This document shows, piece by piece, positions 1 to 6,981 of a stretch of 9,136 nucleotides of DNA (its first letter is position 1; every line of letters begins with the position of its first letter). A program made the position numbers and the translations under genes. Below the pieces are notes generated by a model, which ran no database searches, was not told the origin of the DNA, and was given only the letters and a program-made list of their open reading frames with translations. The stretch comes from Promethearchaeota archaeon. Its GTDB lineage: Archaea > Asgardarchaeota > Lokiarchaeia > Sigynarchaeales > SOKP01. The stretch is from positions 1 through 9,136 of the forward strand of contig JAHLWV010000083.1 of assembly GCA_019057735.1 (NCBI GenBank). The letters run 5' to 3'.

Positions 1-1859
1 TCTTCTTCCATTCCCAAATTCTTATACTTTTGGTAGTTATCGTTACAAATCCTTACCATCCAATTCCATTTACCTTCATCTCCTCCTAGATTAGGATACA
101 GCATTCCAAAATAAACTAATACGTAGTCTGCTTTTAACGCTTTAAACGCTTTAGCACTATAAATCTCGTTTGTTTGCATCATCGCCATTCCTGTCAAACC
201 TATTCGAGTTTGGTTGATTGTTCCGTTATCGTTAACCGTTGTCATGTTTCCTATCGGAGTTAGCCAATAACCGTAATCCCACCAAGAAACAACAACAGTT
301 GTTCCAGGGAGATTTGTCTTCATCCAAGTTAAAGATTCCTCCCAATCGTGTATTTGCCCTCCTGGTGCCAATTGACTCTGCGATAGTTGAGTAATAGCGA
401 TGTTAGAAGCGTGCATAACTTGGGCGATACACATAATTCCAACTATGAAATAAACAGCTCCAATTTCGGATTTTCCAACCATCCGTTTGACTTGACGCTT
501 TCGTTTTCTACTAACACCTATTCTTTTTTCTCCATAAAAACTACCAAAAATTTTTAAAACACTAACTAATCCATATGCACCCACTAAACATGCCGCGGGG
601 GCAAATAATAAGATTATTCGAATCATGCTACCAGTAAAATAAAAAATTAAAATTAAAAAAGTGAGTAGTAGAATATCACCGACATTAGCTCGCTTAAATA
701 AGAAAAATAATCCAAGAGGTAAAAGAACCAGGGGAATTAAAGTATTATAGTAAAACACACTCCAAGAGCTCGGCATGTGTTCAGCTACGGATGCCACTAA
801 GTTCAAACTATTTCTAATTAAAGGACTCAATACACTTAGTAATCGTTGTCCAAATCCAAAAGGAATTAAGTCTGGGGCAACCCATATAATAACGCCTAAA
901 ATGGCGATTACAGGGATAAGTCCCCACTTTATGGTGTTTATTACTCCATTATATAGACGAGAATAGTTGTTTCTATTTGTATATAAAATATGAAATATAA
1001 TTAGGAAAAGAGTAAAATAAAAAATTAAACCAAGCTCCATGCTAGAAAAGAAGGATTGAAATGGAAATATAGAGCTTAAAGAATAGACAAGTAATCCAAC
1101 TCCTTCGATTCCTGCGTAAGCGATTAAGATGTTAGAATCGTATTTTTTTAGTAAAATCATAATACCACACACAATTGGGAGAATTAAGAAAACGAAATTA
1201 AATCCACCCCAACTTAAAGCTAAATAACCAGAAAAGAGCCCACCTAAAACTGAATGATAGAATTTCCCTGTTCTTACTGTTTTAATGAAGAAATAAAAAG
1301 TCATTAAAGCAGCAAAAACACCGATAGTTTCATTATCGAAAAATCCTGCAGTTGTTCGTTGCATGAAACCGGGGTTAAAAGCTAAGAAAAATGCTGCTAC
1401 TAATCCACATCTTCGGTCGAGCACTTCCTTCCCTACAAGATATATAGCATAAACGGATGCTCCCCCCATAATCGCTGGAAAGAAGTAACAAATATCATAT
1501 AGAGAAATTGGAATTCCTATAAAATTAATGGCTTGATAAATTCCCACCACAGTAAAAGTCAAACCAGGTCTAAGGTTTCCCCTGCTATATCCTTCAGGAA
1601 ACCAACTTTTTATATCGTGCCAATTAAAGTATTCAAATACAGAATGTGTTGCCAAATATTCTGCGTTATAATATTGTATCCATGGGTCAAATGCTTTTAT
1701 AAGGTAATTACCAGATATAATAGGTGAAAGTCTTATGACAATGGCTAAAATCACAACTAAAAAGAGAGCTAAGAAAAATATTACATTATATGTTTTTATT
1801 GTTACACTTGCTCTTGCGCGATCTCTGAGATTTTTTAGAGATGAGTAAATAGAGGACAT
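1..1859 (-). CDS. aglB: Dolichyl-phosphooligosaccharide-protein glycotransferase AglB/STT3, N-terminal part (truncated by window edge)
   Basis: Catalytic subunit of archaeal protein N-glycosylation. It transfers a lipid-linked oligosaccharide to Asn in N-X-S/T sequons on the outer face of the cytoplasmic membrane. The frame is open from an ATG at 1859 to the left edge, giving about 619 residues with no stop. STT3-family motifs appear in order: AFDPW with D58 (first external-loop acidic motif), FFDNE with D175 and E177 (second acidic motif), SVAEH with E360 (the SVSE/TIXE-type motif), and WWDYG at 526-530 (sequon recognition). Between them are many hydrophobic membrane-spanning stretches. A strongly basic cytosolic loop rich in R and K lies near residues 441-463, just before the last membrane helix. 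The soluble domain after WWDYG, including the DK/MI-type motif, is mostly outside the window. The short N-terminus before the first membrane helix contains RDRAR. It is divergent from truA. The family assignment is secure; the full length is unknown. Confidence 0.95.
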   Translation of the reverse strand, partial: MSSIYSSLKNLRDRARASVTIKTYNVIFFLALFLVVILAIVIRLSPIISGNYLIKAFDPWIQYYNAEYLATHSVFEYFNWHDIKSWFPEGYSRGNLRPGLTFTVVGIYQAINFIGIPISLYDICYFFPAIMGGASVYAIYLVGKEVLDRRCGLVAAFFLAFNPGFMQRTTAGFFDNETIGVFAALMTFYFFIKTVRTGKFYHSVLGGLFSGYLALSWGGFNFVFLILPIVCGIMILLKKYDSNILIAYAGIEGVGLLVYSLSSIFPFQSFFSSMELGLIFYFTLFLIIFHILYTNRNNYSRLYNGVINTIKWGLIPVIAILGVIIWVAPDLIPFGFGQRLLSVLSPLIRNSLNLVASVAEHMPSSWSVFYYNTLIPLVLLPLGLFFLFKRANVGDILLLTFLILIFYFTGSMIRIILLFAPAACLVGAYGLVSVLKIFGSFYGEKRIGVSRKRKRQVKRMVGKSEIGAVYFIVGIMCIAQVMHASNIAITQLSQSQLAPGGQIHDWEESLTWMKTNLPGTTVVVSWWDYGYWLTPIGNMTTVNDNGTINQTRIGLTGMAMMQTNEIYSAKAFKALKADYVLVYFGMLYPNLGGDEGKWNWMVRICNDNYQKYKNLGMEE

Positions 1860-2043
1860 ATTTTTCCGTTTATATTATTGTTGAAGGGTATAATAGTTAT
1901 GAAATTTAAAAGATTTTAAAACATTAAAAGATTGTTTTTTAACAAAATAATTGGTCTTAATATTCTAACACGAAATTCAATTATTAGAAAAATCCTACTT
2001 CTTACAAAAAATTATTAAAATACTAATATTGTATTTAATAGGG
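1860..2043. promoter_or_regulatory. Divergent aglB/truA intergenic promoter region
   Basis: This is 184 bases of very AT-rich DNA between two divergently transcribed genes, with no credible ORF or RNA gene. A TATA-like stretch at 1888-1897 (read on the minus strand as CTATTATAC) lies about 30-38 bases before the aglB ATG. Another at 2011-2019 (TTATTAAAA) lies about 25-33 bases before the truA ATG. These spacings would suit leaderless or near-leaderless archaeal transcripts, but in such AT-rich DNA the matches are weak evidence. Confidence 0.45.
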
Positions 2044-2901
2044 ATGGAAAAAACAAGGTATATCTTTAAATTCTATTACATTGGCTCGAAAAAATATTAC
2101 GGTTCTCAGCGCCAACCCGATTATCTAACTGTTGAAGAATGTCTATTGAGCGCTTTAAAGGAGAGAAAATATATAATAAATGATAAGATATCGGGTTTCG
2201 AAGTTGCAAGTAGGACCGATAAGTATGTTTCCGCCCGCGGATCTTGTTTTTCTTTTGAATCTGAAAAAAAACCAATTTTAATGGAGATCAATTCAGCTCT
2301 CCCAAAAAATATTGGAATTTGGGGATATTCTGAAGTACCAAAAGATTTTTTTTCAAGATACAATGCTCTGTATAGACATTACAAGTATATTATTCACTAT
2401 TCAAAAATCTTTCGTAGAAAAATGGCCTCGAGTAATCTAAATGAAATGATAAAAGCGTGCAAAACATTTGAGGGAAGACACGATTTTAGTAACTTTTCCA
2501 AAAAAGAGAAAGACAATGAAAAAACTATAAGAGACATTATGTTAGCCTCCCTGAGATTAAACGGTGATTTCTTAATTTTCGATTTCAAGAGCAGGGCTTT
2601 TTTAAGACAGCAAATTAGAAGAATGGTTGTTAAAATCTTTGAACTTGGTTTAGAAAAAATTACCTTTGAAAACTTTTTAGATTTATTTAACCCTTCCAGA
2701 ACCTACTCCTATCAACCCGCCGATCCCTTAGGATTAATCTTATGGGATATTAATTATGGGAAAAAGATAGAATTTACAGTTGATGCCAAATCTATAGAGA
2801 GAATGAATAAATTCTTTCTACAACAAGAAATAAAATATTCTACCAAACATAAATTATTTAGTCTCATGCAAGGTAACAATATTAGCGAGAAGAGCTTGTA
2901 A
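2044..2901 (+). CDS. truA: tRNA pseudouridine synthase, TruA family
   Basis: It should isomerise uridine to pseudouridine in the tRNA anticodon arm (positions 38-40 in characterised TruA proteins). The product has 285 residues, near the usual TruA length. The N-terminus has the family pattern of a beta strand followed by Y-x-G-S and Q. The catalytic Asp is D59 in SRTDKYVSARG; most family members have G where this protein has Y61. Later come the HDFSNFSK segment and a SRAFLRQQIRRMV segment near residues 183-195, matching the conserved C-terminal FLR-x-x-x-R region. I chose the ATG at 2044. A TTG at 2029 would add only five residues (MYLIG) that the family does not need. Its last 16 codons overlap the end of rfcS on the other strand. 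The variant active-site loop and lysine-rich C-terminus make it a divergent member. Confidence 0.88.
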   Translation: MEKTRYIFKFYYIGSKKYYGSQRQPDYLTVEECLLSALKERKYIINDKISGFEVASRTDKYVSARGSCFSFESEKKPILMEINSALPKNIGIWGYSEVPKDFFSRYNALYRHYKYIIHYSKIFRRKMASSNLNEMIKACKTFEGRHDFSNFSKKEKDNEKTIRDIMLASLRLNGDFLIFDFKSRAFLRQQIRRMVVKIFELGLEKITFENFLDLFNPSRTYSYQPADPLGLILWDINYGKKIEFTVDAKSIERMNKFFLQQEIKYSTKHKLFSLMQGNNISEKSL

Positions 2902-3825
2902 TTGAATTTCTTCCGTACCTCCTTGACTTAGTCGATACTCGGACTCTGCAAGGAGTTTTGTTAGCTCTATTTTTACATCTTCCGATACATCCAAATCGTA
3001 AATTTCGCGGTGTAAATTTTTGATGATGTTTATACCTGATAATCCATATTCTCTCGTTATATCACTTAACAATTTTAGCGAAAATTGTAATTGCCCCTTA
3101 AGAGCAGTTTGAAGAACTTCTCTGATCCTTTCTGGTGGGACTTCTCCAGCAACCCGGAACACTACATCTTGATCAATATTTTTAGAGATTGTTCCGCATG
3201 ATTGCAAGTAATTTATAGCTCTGCGACAATCTCCCTTTGACACGTCAACTAAAGCGTTTAAACCATCAGCAGTAATGTTTATATCCTCTTTATTTGCAAC
3301 GAATTTGACACGGTTTTTAATATCTTCGTTATTCAAAGAGGAAAAGCGGAACACCACGCATCTAGATTGAATAGGTGGAATAATTTTATTAGAATAATTA
3401 CAAATTAATATCATCCTACAGTTGCGTGTATATTTTTCCATAGTTCTCCTTAAAGCTTGTTGGGCAGCGGGAGTCATATTATCGGCTTCATCTAAAATTA
3501 GAATTTTAAAAGAGATATCGGAAGGAGGTTTAGCTTTGGCAAAATCCTTGATATAAGTTCTTATAACATCTATACCTCTGGCATCACTTGCATTCAGTTC
3601 TAAATATGTAATATTGGTTGCCTTTTTACTTCCGTATAATTCTCTGACCATTGCTAAGGCAGAAGTTGTTTTACCAGTACCAGCTGGACCAGCGAAAATA
3701 AGGTGCGGCATTGATTTATCCTTTATGAATTGCTTCAGTCGTTTAATAATTCCTTCTTGGTTAACCACATCATCTAATATGCGAGGTCTGTATTTTTCCA
3801 CCCACGGTTTGTTTTCAGTTGACAA
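2854..3825 (-). CDS. rfcS: Replication factor C small subunit (clamp-loader ATPase)
   Basis: Small subunit of the archaeal RFC clamp loader, which uses ATP to open and load the PCNA sliding clamp at primer-template junctions. The product has 323 residues, normal for RfcS. It begins with the family hallmark WVEKYRP (residues 8-14). It has a Walker A P-loop, GPAGTGKT (46-53), and a Walker B, LILDEAD (109-115). The SRC motif is at 154-156, with R155 the arginine finger that acts on the neighbouring subunit's ATP. The lid and collar domains follow. The start codon is TTG: WVEKYRP would be only seven residues in, and no in-frame ATG is available nearby upstream. It is divergent from eno. Its last 16 codons overlap truA tail to tail. 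The partner large subunit is not in this window. No key residue is missing, so a working ATPase is expected. Confidence 0.97.
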   Translation of the reverse strand: MSTENKPWVEKYRPRILDDVVNQEGIIKRLKQFIKDKSMPHLIFAGPAGTGKTTSALAMVRELYGSKKATNITYLELNASDARGIDVIRTYIKDFAKAKPPSDISFKILILDEADNMTPAAQQALRRTMEKYTRNCRMILICNYSNKIIPPIQSRCVVFRFSSLNNEDIKNRVKFVANKEDINITADGLNALVDVSKGDCRRAINYLQSCGTISKNIDQDVVFRVAGEVPPERIREVLQTALKGQLQFSLKLLSDITREYGLSGINIIKNLHREIYDLDVSEDVKIELTKLLAESEYRLSQGGTEEIQLQALLANIVTLHETK

Positions 3826-3850
3826 TGTAACACCAAATATAAATAGATTT

Positions 3851-3860
3851 ACATATAATA
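3851..3860 (-). promoter_or_regulatory. TATA-like box for rfcS
   Basis: Read on the minus strand this is TATTATATGT, located 26-35 bases upstream of the rfcS TTG start. That is the spacing expected for an archaeal TATA box driving a leaderless mRNA. The surrounding DNA is AT-rich, so a chance match is possible. Confidence 0.45.
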
Positions 3861-3913
3861 AATAAAAAAATACTATTAAGAATTAAAGTTTCTTTATTTA
3901 TTATTATTATACA

Positions 3914-3923
3914 ACTTTAAAAA
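3914..3923 (+). promoter_or_regulatory. TATA-like box for eno
   Basis: ACTTTAAAAA lies about 20-29 bases before the enolase ATG, a good distance for a leaderless or very short-leader archaeal transcript. An AAGGA further down (around 3923-3927) is about 15 bases from the ATG, rather far for a working Shine-Dalgarno site. Confidence 0.4.
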
Positions 3924-3942
3924 AAGGACAAGAAACGATACA

Positions 3943-5247
3943 ATGACAGATTATAAAATCACAAAAATTAAATCTCGATGGATTTTAGATTCACGGGGAA
4001 ACCCTACCGTCGAGTCTGATGTATTTGCAGGAAAAGCATATGCAAGAGCCGCAGTTCCTTCCGGGGCATCAACGGGAGTTATGGAAGCTTTAGAATTACG
4101 AGACGGAGGAGATGCTTTTTTGGGCAAACATGTTACTATTGCAGTATCTAAAGTAAACACTGTAATAAGCAATAAACTACAAGGTTTTGATGTTCGAGAA
4201 CAAACCAACATTGACGAGGAGATGATTGCAATTGATGGCACGGAAAATAAAAGCAACTTAGGTGCTAATGCAATACTTTCGGTGTCTTTAGCTGTTTCAA
4301 AGTTGGCTGCGCTTCTATCTGAGAAGCCTTTATACCAATATCTTTACGAATTAGCATATGGAAAATCAAGGGAAGATTTCTTACTACCTTTACCATCATG
4401 TAATATAATTAACGGGGGAGAACACGCTGGAAATGACCTAGCTATACAAGAATTTATGATATTACCTATAGGTGCTGATTCATTTTCTAACGCAATACAA
4501 CATGTTGCTGAAGTCTATCAAAACTTAAAGAAGCTACTGAAACAGAATTATGGCCCTTCTGCAATTAATGTAGGCGATGAAGGGGGGTTCGCTCCAAATT
4601 TATCAACAACTTCGGAGGCTGTAGATATAATCATAGAAGCTGTTGAGGCAGCGGGTTTTCTGATGGGAACAGATTTCGTACTAGGGATGGATGCAGCAGC
4701 AAGCGAATTTTACGAAGACGGAATTTATAATATTGATGGGAAAAAGCTCACAAATGAGGAACTGATGGAATATTACTTAGATTTATTGCACGAGTATCCA
4801 TTTAAGTCTATTGAAGATCCATTTGATGAGAAAGATTTTAGATCTTTTTCAAAATTAACAGCTAAGGTTGATAGATCAATTCAGATTGTTGACGATGATC
4901 TTACTGTTACGAACATAAAAATATTGAAAAAAGCGATAGATGAAAAAGCAGGTAATGCGCTATTACTTAAAGTTAATCAAATAGGATCGCTAACAGAAGC
5001 AATAAAAGCGGCTAAAATGGCATTTAATAATGGGTTCAATGTAATGGTATCGCACCGTTCTGGGGAAACTGAAGACAGTTTCATTGCTGATTTAGCTACA
5101 GGTCTTTGTACGGGACAAATGAAATCAGGTGCCACATGTAGGAGCGATAGAACATGTAAATTTAATCAACTACTCCGCATAGAAGAAACATTGGGAAATA
5201 AAGCAAAATATCCCAAAAACTTTGAATCGTGGATGGATTACATGTAA
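3943..5247 (+). CDS. eno: Enolase (phosphopyruvate hydratase)
   Basis: Interconverts 2-phosphoglycerate and phosphoenolpyruvate in cytosolic glycolysis/gluconeogenesis. The product has 434 residues, a full-length enolase. Signatures in order: DSRGNPTVE (16-24), the GASTG substrate loop (41-45), NGGEHAGN with H161, and E170. GDEGG follows, with the proton-transfer Glu E213. The metal-binding acids are D250, E291 in IEDPFDE and D318. Then come catalytic K343 in LLKVNQIGS, SHRSGETED with H371, and K394 in QMKSGATCRSDR. The usual GDDL around the third metal ligand reads DDDL here (D317), a conservative departure beside an intact ligand. The ATG start places the first conserved strand normally. 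It is divergent from rfcS and convergent with the methyltransferase gene after 6 bases. There is no reason to doubt the function. Confidence 0.98.
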   Translation: MTDYKITKIKSRWILDSRGNPTVESDVFAGKAYARAAVPSGASTGVMEALELRDGGDAFLGKHVTIAVSKVNTVISNKLQGFDVREQTNIDEEMIAIDGTENKSNLGANAILSVSLAVSKLAALLSEKPLYQYLYELAYGKSREDFLLPLPSCNIINGGEHAGNDLAIQEFMILPIGADSFSNAIQHVAEVYQNLKKLLKQNYGPSAINVGDEGGFAPNLSTTSEAVDIIIEAVEAAGFLMGTDFVLGMDAAASEFYEDGIYNIDGKKLTNEELMEYYLDLLHEYPFKSIEDPFDEKDFRSFSKLTAKVDRSIQIVDDDLTVTNIKILKKAIDEKAGNALLLKVNQIGSLTEAIKAAKMAFNNGFNVMVSHRSGETEDSFIADLATGLCTGQMKSGATCRSDRTCKFNQLLRIEETLGNKAKYPKNFESWMDYM

Positions 5248-5253
5248 ATTTTC

Positions 5254-5886
5254 TTAACTCTCTATTTTTCTTTTAAATCTATAAATGTTGACATTAATTG
5301 ATTTAGTTTTTTGTTTGTGAAACTTATATGTCTTAGTAAGTTTCATATGATAAGGAAATACATAATCGATCGACCAATTAAATTTTTTTACAAATGTCGA
5401 GATAAATTGGTGTACGTTTGGATTTGCAAGATGTATCGAATATACAACATGTGAGATGTTAAACGCTTTTGCTAAAAAAGTGCGATCAGCAGTTTTTTTT
5501 TGGACTCCAAAAGGAGGATTCATAATAGTAGTGATATAAAAACCATCGAGATTCACATTTCGAAGAAGTTCAAAGTGATTTATATCAGAACAAATAGGGA
5601 AAATTATTCCCTCTAAACCATAATTTCTAATATTTTTTTTTAATATTTTCAAAGCACTGAAATCTATGTCTACGCTTAATACATAATTTGCTTGGAGATA
5701 CGCACACGCAATCGATAATCTACCGGTTCCAGCTCCTAAATCCAAAATCAACCGATTTTTAATATCGTTAAATTCGACTCCAGCAAAGAAAACAATATCA
5801 ACAGCACTTTTTGCATCAATGCAATATTGTTCTAACTTAATATTAGGATTAGAAAACCCTTCGGTTTGCTGAAGTAACGCTATCAA
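5254..5886 (-). CDS. METTL5-like N6-adenine RNA methyltransferase
   Basis: A class I S-adenosylmethionine-dependent methyltransferase resembling the METTL5/COG2263 family. Human METTL5, with TRMT112, makes N6-methyladenosine in small-subunit rRNA. As drawn the protein has 210 residues. LEQY (18-21) is the family's N-terminal hallmark. DLGAGTG (49-55) is the SAM-binding glycine loop, with SVDID (71-75) on the second strand. NPPFG (123-127) is the catalytic motif of N6-adenine methylation. YKFHKQKT (187-194) matches the basic C-terminal RNA-contact region of METTL5. The start is uncertain. TTG at 5886 is the only standard start after an in-frame TAG at 5911-5913. However, codons 5887-5901 read INKRD, which continues the similarity expected from homologues, so the protein may begin about five or six residues earlier at a non-standard codon. 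It is divergent from csl4, a neighbour that makes an RNA role likely. Confidence 0.88.
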   Translation of the reverse strand: MIALLQQTEGFSNPNIKLEQYCIDAKSAVDIVFFAGVEFNDIKNRLILDLGAGTGRLSIACAYLQANYVLSVDIDFSALKILKKNIRNYGLEGIIFPICSDINHFELLRNVNLDGFYITTIMNPPFGVQKKTADRTFLAKAFNISHVVYSIHLANPNVHQFISTFVKKFNWSIDYVFPYHMKLTKTYKFHKQKTKSINVNIYRFKRKIES

Positions 5887-5925
5887 ATCTCTTTTGTTTA
5901 TCGCAATCGCCTAAAACCTGTTCTC

Positions 5926-5941
5926 CATAATTTATTTTATG
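5926..5941 (-). promoter_or_regulatory. Possible TATA-like element for the METTL5-like gene
   Basis: On the minus strand this AT-rich element reads ATAAAATAAATTATGG. It lies about 25-42 bases before codons 5899-5901 (ATA) and 40-55 bases before the TTG at 5886. For a leaderless transcript its position fits a start upstream of the TTG better than the TTG itself. Confidence 0.3.
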
Positions 5942-6017
5942 AAAAATTATGAAAAAATTTAATTATTTTAATTAATAATAATTACATAGAGAAATTAAAA
6001 GATTTTTGTTGAAATTT

Positions 6018-6614
6018 ATGAATGAATCTGCGAAAAATAATGAAATAGTTCTTACGGGTCAATATTTAGGCGTTGTTGAAGAATACTTACCTGATAAAAC
6101 GTCTACTTACGTAAGAGATGGTCAAATTTTTGCCACTAAAACAGGAATAGTCAGTATCGATAAAAAACGAAGAGCTATAGAGATTATAAGTCACGAAGAA
6201 GAAAATCGAAGAACGATAAAAATTAACGATATCATAATTGGAACTATTCAATTTCTAAGATTATATTCTGTTGGTATTAGTTTTGCTACGATCAATAATA
6301 AAATTCACTTTAATAGTTCTTACTTTGGAAACATCCATGTATCTCATATATCCCATAAATTTATTGAAAAAATAGCTGATGCTTTTCAAATTACCGATAT
6401 TGTCAGAGCTAAAGTTATTAAGCAGGAACAAAATGAATACAGTTTGAGCACCGTAGGTAAAGATTTTGGTGTTATTCATGCTGATTGTAGCATATGTGGA
6501 TCAACTCTTGAGAAAATAGGCCAAAATAAGTTAAAGTGTTCACGATGTGGAAGCACTGAAAATAGGAAATTAGCTGCCGATTATGGAAATGTTACTGAAA
6601 ATCTAAGATACTAA
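6018..6614 (+). CDS. csl4: Exosome RNA-binding cap subunit Csl4
   Basis: Csl4 sits on the archaeal exosome (Rrp41/Rrp42 ring), binds RNA and helps recruit substrates for 3'-5' degradation and tailing. The product has 198 residues, close to the family norm. Residues about 8-60 form the N-terminal domain, with VVEEYLPDKTSTY and DGQIFATKTG matching the Csl4 pattern; the usual PG-x-GT loop reads PDKTST here. An S1-type RNA-binding domain follows, from about 70 to 135. The C-terminal zinc ribbon has all four cysteines in two CxxC knuckles (C157/C160 and C174/C177) and ends with the RKLAADYG segment typical of the family. I chose the ATG at 6018. A TTG at 6006 would add four residues (MLKF). It is the first gene of the plus-strand RNA-processing run and divergent from the METTL5-like gene. 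Confidence 0.95.
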   Translation: MNESAKNNEIVLTGQYLGVVEEYLPDKTSTYVRDGQIFATKTGIVSIDKKRRAIEIISHEEENRRTIKINDIIIGTIQFLRLYSVGISFATINNKIHFNSSYFGNIHVSHISHKFIEKIADAFQITDIVRAKVIKQEQNEYSLSTVGKDFGVIHADCSICGSTLEKIGQNKLKCSRCGSTENRKLAADYGNVTENLRY

Positions 6615-6666
6615 TTCGGCTAACTTCTTTGTAATACAGGTTTAGATTAATATAAATAATTATTAA

Positions 6667-6670
6667 GAGG
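6667..6670 (+). promoter_or_regulatory. Shine-Dalgarno site (GAGG) for the 73-residue ORF
   Basis: GAGG within AAGAGGA lies 7 bases before the TTG at 6678. This supports TTG as the true start, since an in-frame TAA at 6657-6659 excludes anything further upstream. A TATA-like AATATAAATA just before it (around 6649-6658) could also give the gene its own promoter. Confidence 0.55.
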
Positions 6671-6677
6671 ATTTATT

Positions 6678-6899
6678 TTGGGTAACCGTGGAGGAAGAAA
6701 AGTTATAAATTTCTATAATTCAAGCGGAGAGTTGGCGAATCTTGTTAAATTTCTTGAAGAAGTTCAAAAAAAAATAAATTATCTTAATCTAAATTGTAAA
6801 GTAGATGGAAAAGCAATAAAAATCACATTATTTGGACCGAGAGATCTTCAATATTTAGCAAGTGAAAGATTAAGGGAGCTAGCTAACCAATATTTATAA
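6678..6899 (+). CDS. Small conserved-looking protein, possible Pcc1-like (KEOPS subunit) fold
   Basis: I do not recognise this 73-residue protein with confidence. It begins at TTG behind a good GAGG site, and its position between csl4 and rpo11 in the same orientation argues that it is real. By eye its predicted structure is a strand (RKVINFYNSS, 7-16), a long helix (about 17-36), a short strand around LNCKVDG, a second strand (KAIKITLFG) and a final amphipathic helix (RDLQYLASERLRELANQYL). That beta-alpha-beta-beta-alpha order, and the DGKAIKI turn followed by D-x-x-x-L, resemble Pcc1/Lage3, the dimerisation subunit of the KEOPS complex that makes t6A on tRNA. There are no catalytic or metal motifs, no signal peptide and no membrane segment. 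The net charge is positive at the N-terminus (GNRGGRK). The Pcc1 link is a topology guess; an unrelated small RNA-binding protein is equally possible. Confidence 0.7.
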   Translation: MGNRGGRKVINFYNSSGELANLVKFLEEVQKKINYLNLNCKVDGKAIKITLFGPRDLQYLASERLRELANQYL

Positions 6900-6970
6900 A
6901 GATGCTTATCTTGTTATTGTTTTAAAACCAAAAAACATTTATTTAATTATAGATTAGAGAACTTAGTTTT

Positions 6971-6975
6971 GGTGG
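6971..6975 (+). promoter_or_regulatory. Possible Shine-Dalgarno site (GGTGG) for rpo11
   Basis: GGTGG lies 6 bases before the TTG at 6982. GGTG is complementary to part of the usual archaeal 16S 3' end (CACC), so this may be a weak ribosome-binding site. An in-frame TAG at 6964-6966 excludes an upstream start, so the TTG is decided. Confidence 0.4.
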
Positions 6976-6981
6976 ATTATT

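Noticed and set aside
775..1727. Two plus-strand ORFs of 63 and 64 codons (775-966 and 1533-1727)
   Set aside because: Both lie opposite the well-supported aglB frame and have no recognisable motif; they are chance frames.
2066..2588. Minus-strand ORFs inside truA
   Set aside because: They overlap each other and the conserved TruA active-site region; no family signal.
3614..3865. Plus-strand ORF opposite the N-terminus of rfcS
   Set aside because: It is antisense to the Walker A region, and its composition only mirrors the RfcS codons.
3891..3913. TTA/TAT-rich simple repeat upstream of eno
   Set aside because: Ordinary AT-rich intergenic DNA; too short and irregular to call a repeat element or origin.
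3951..4256. 101-codon minus-strand ORF inside eno
   Set aside because: Antisense to the conserved N-terminal enolase domain; no start signal or motif.
5887..6017. Possible structured RNA or riboswitch between the METTL5-like gene and csl4
   Set aside because: No convincing stem pairs or conserved motif; it looks like AT-rich promoter DNA.
6261..6479. 72-codon minus-strand ORF inside csl4
   Set aside because: Antisense to the S1 domain of csl4, with low-complexity residues and no promoter.
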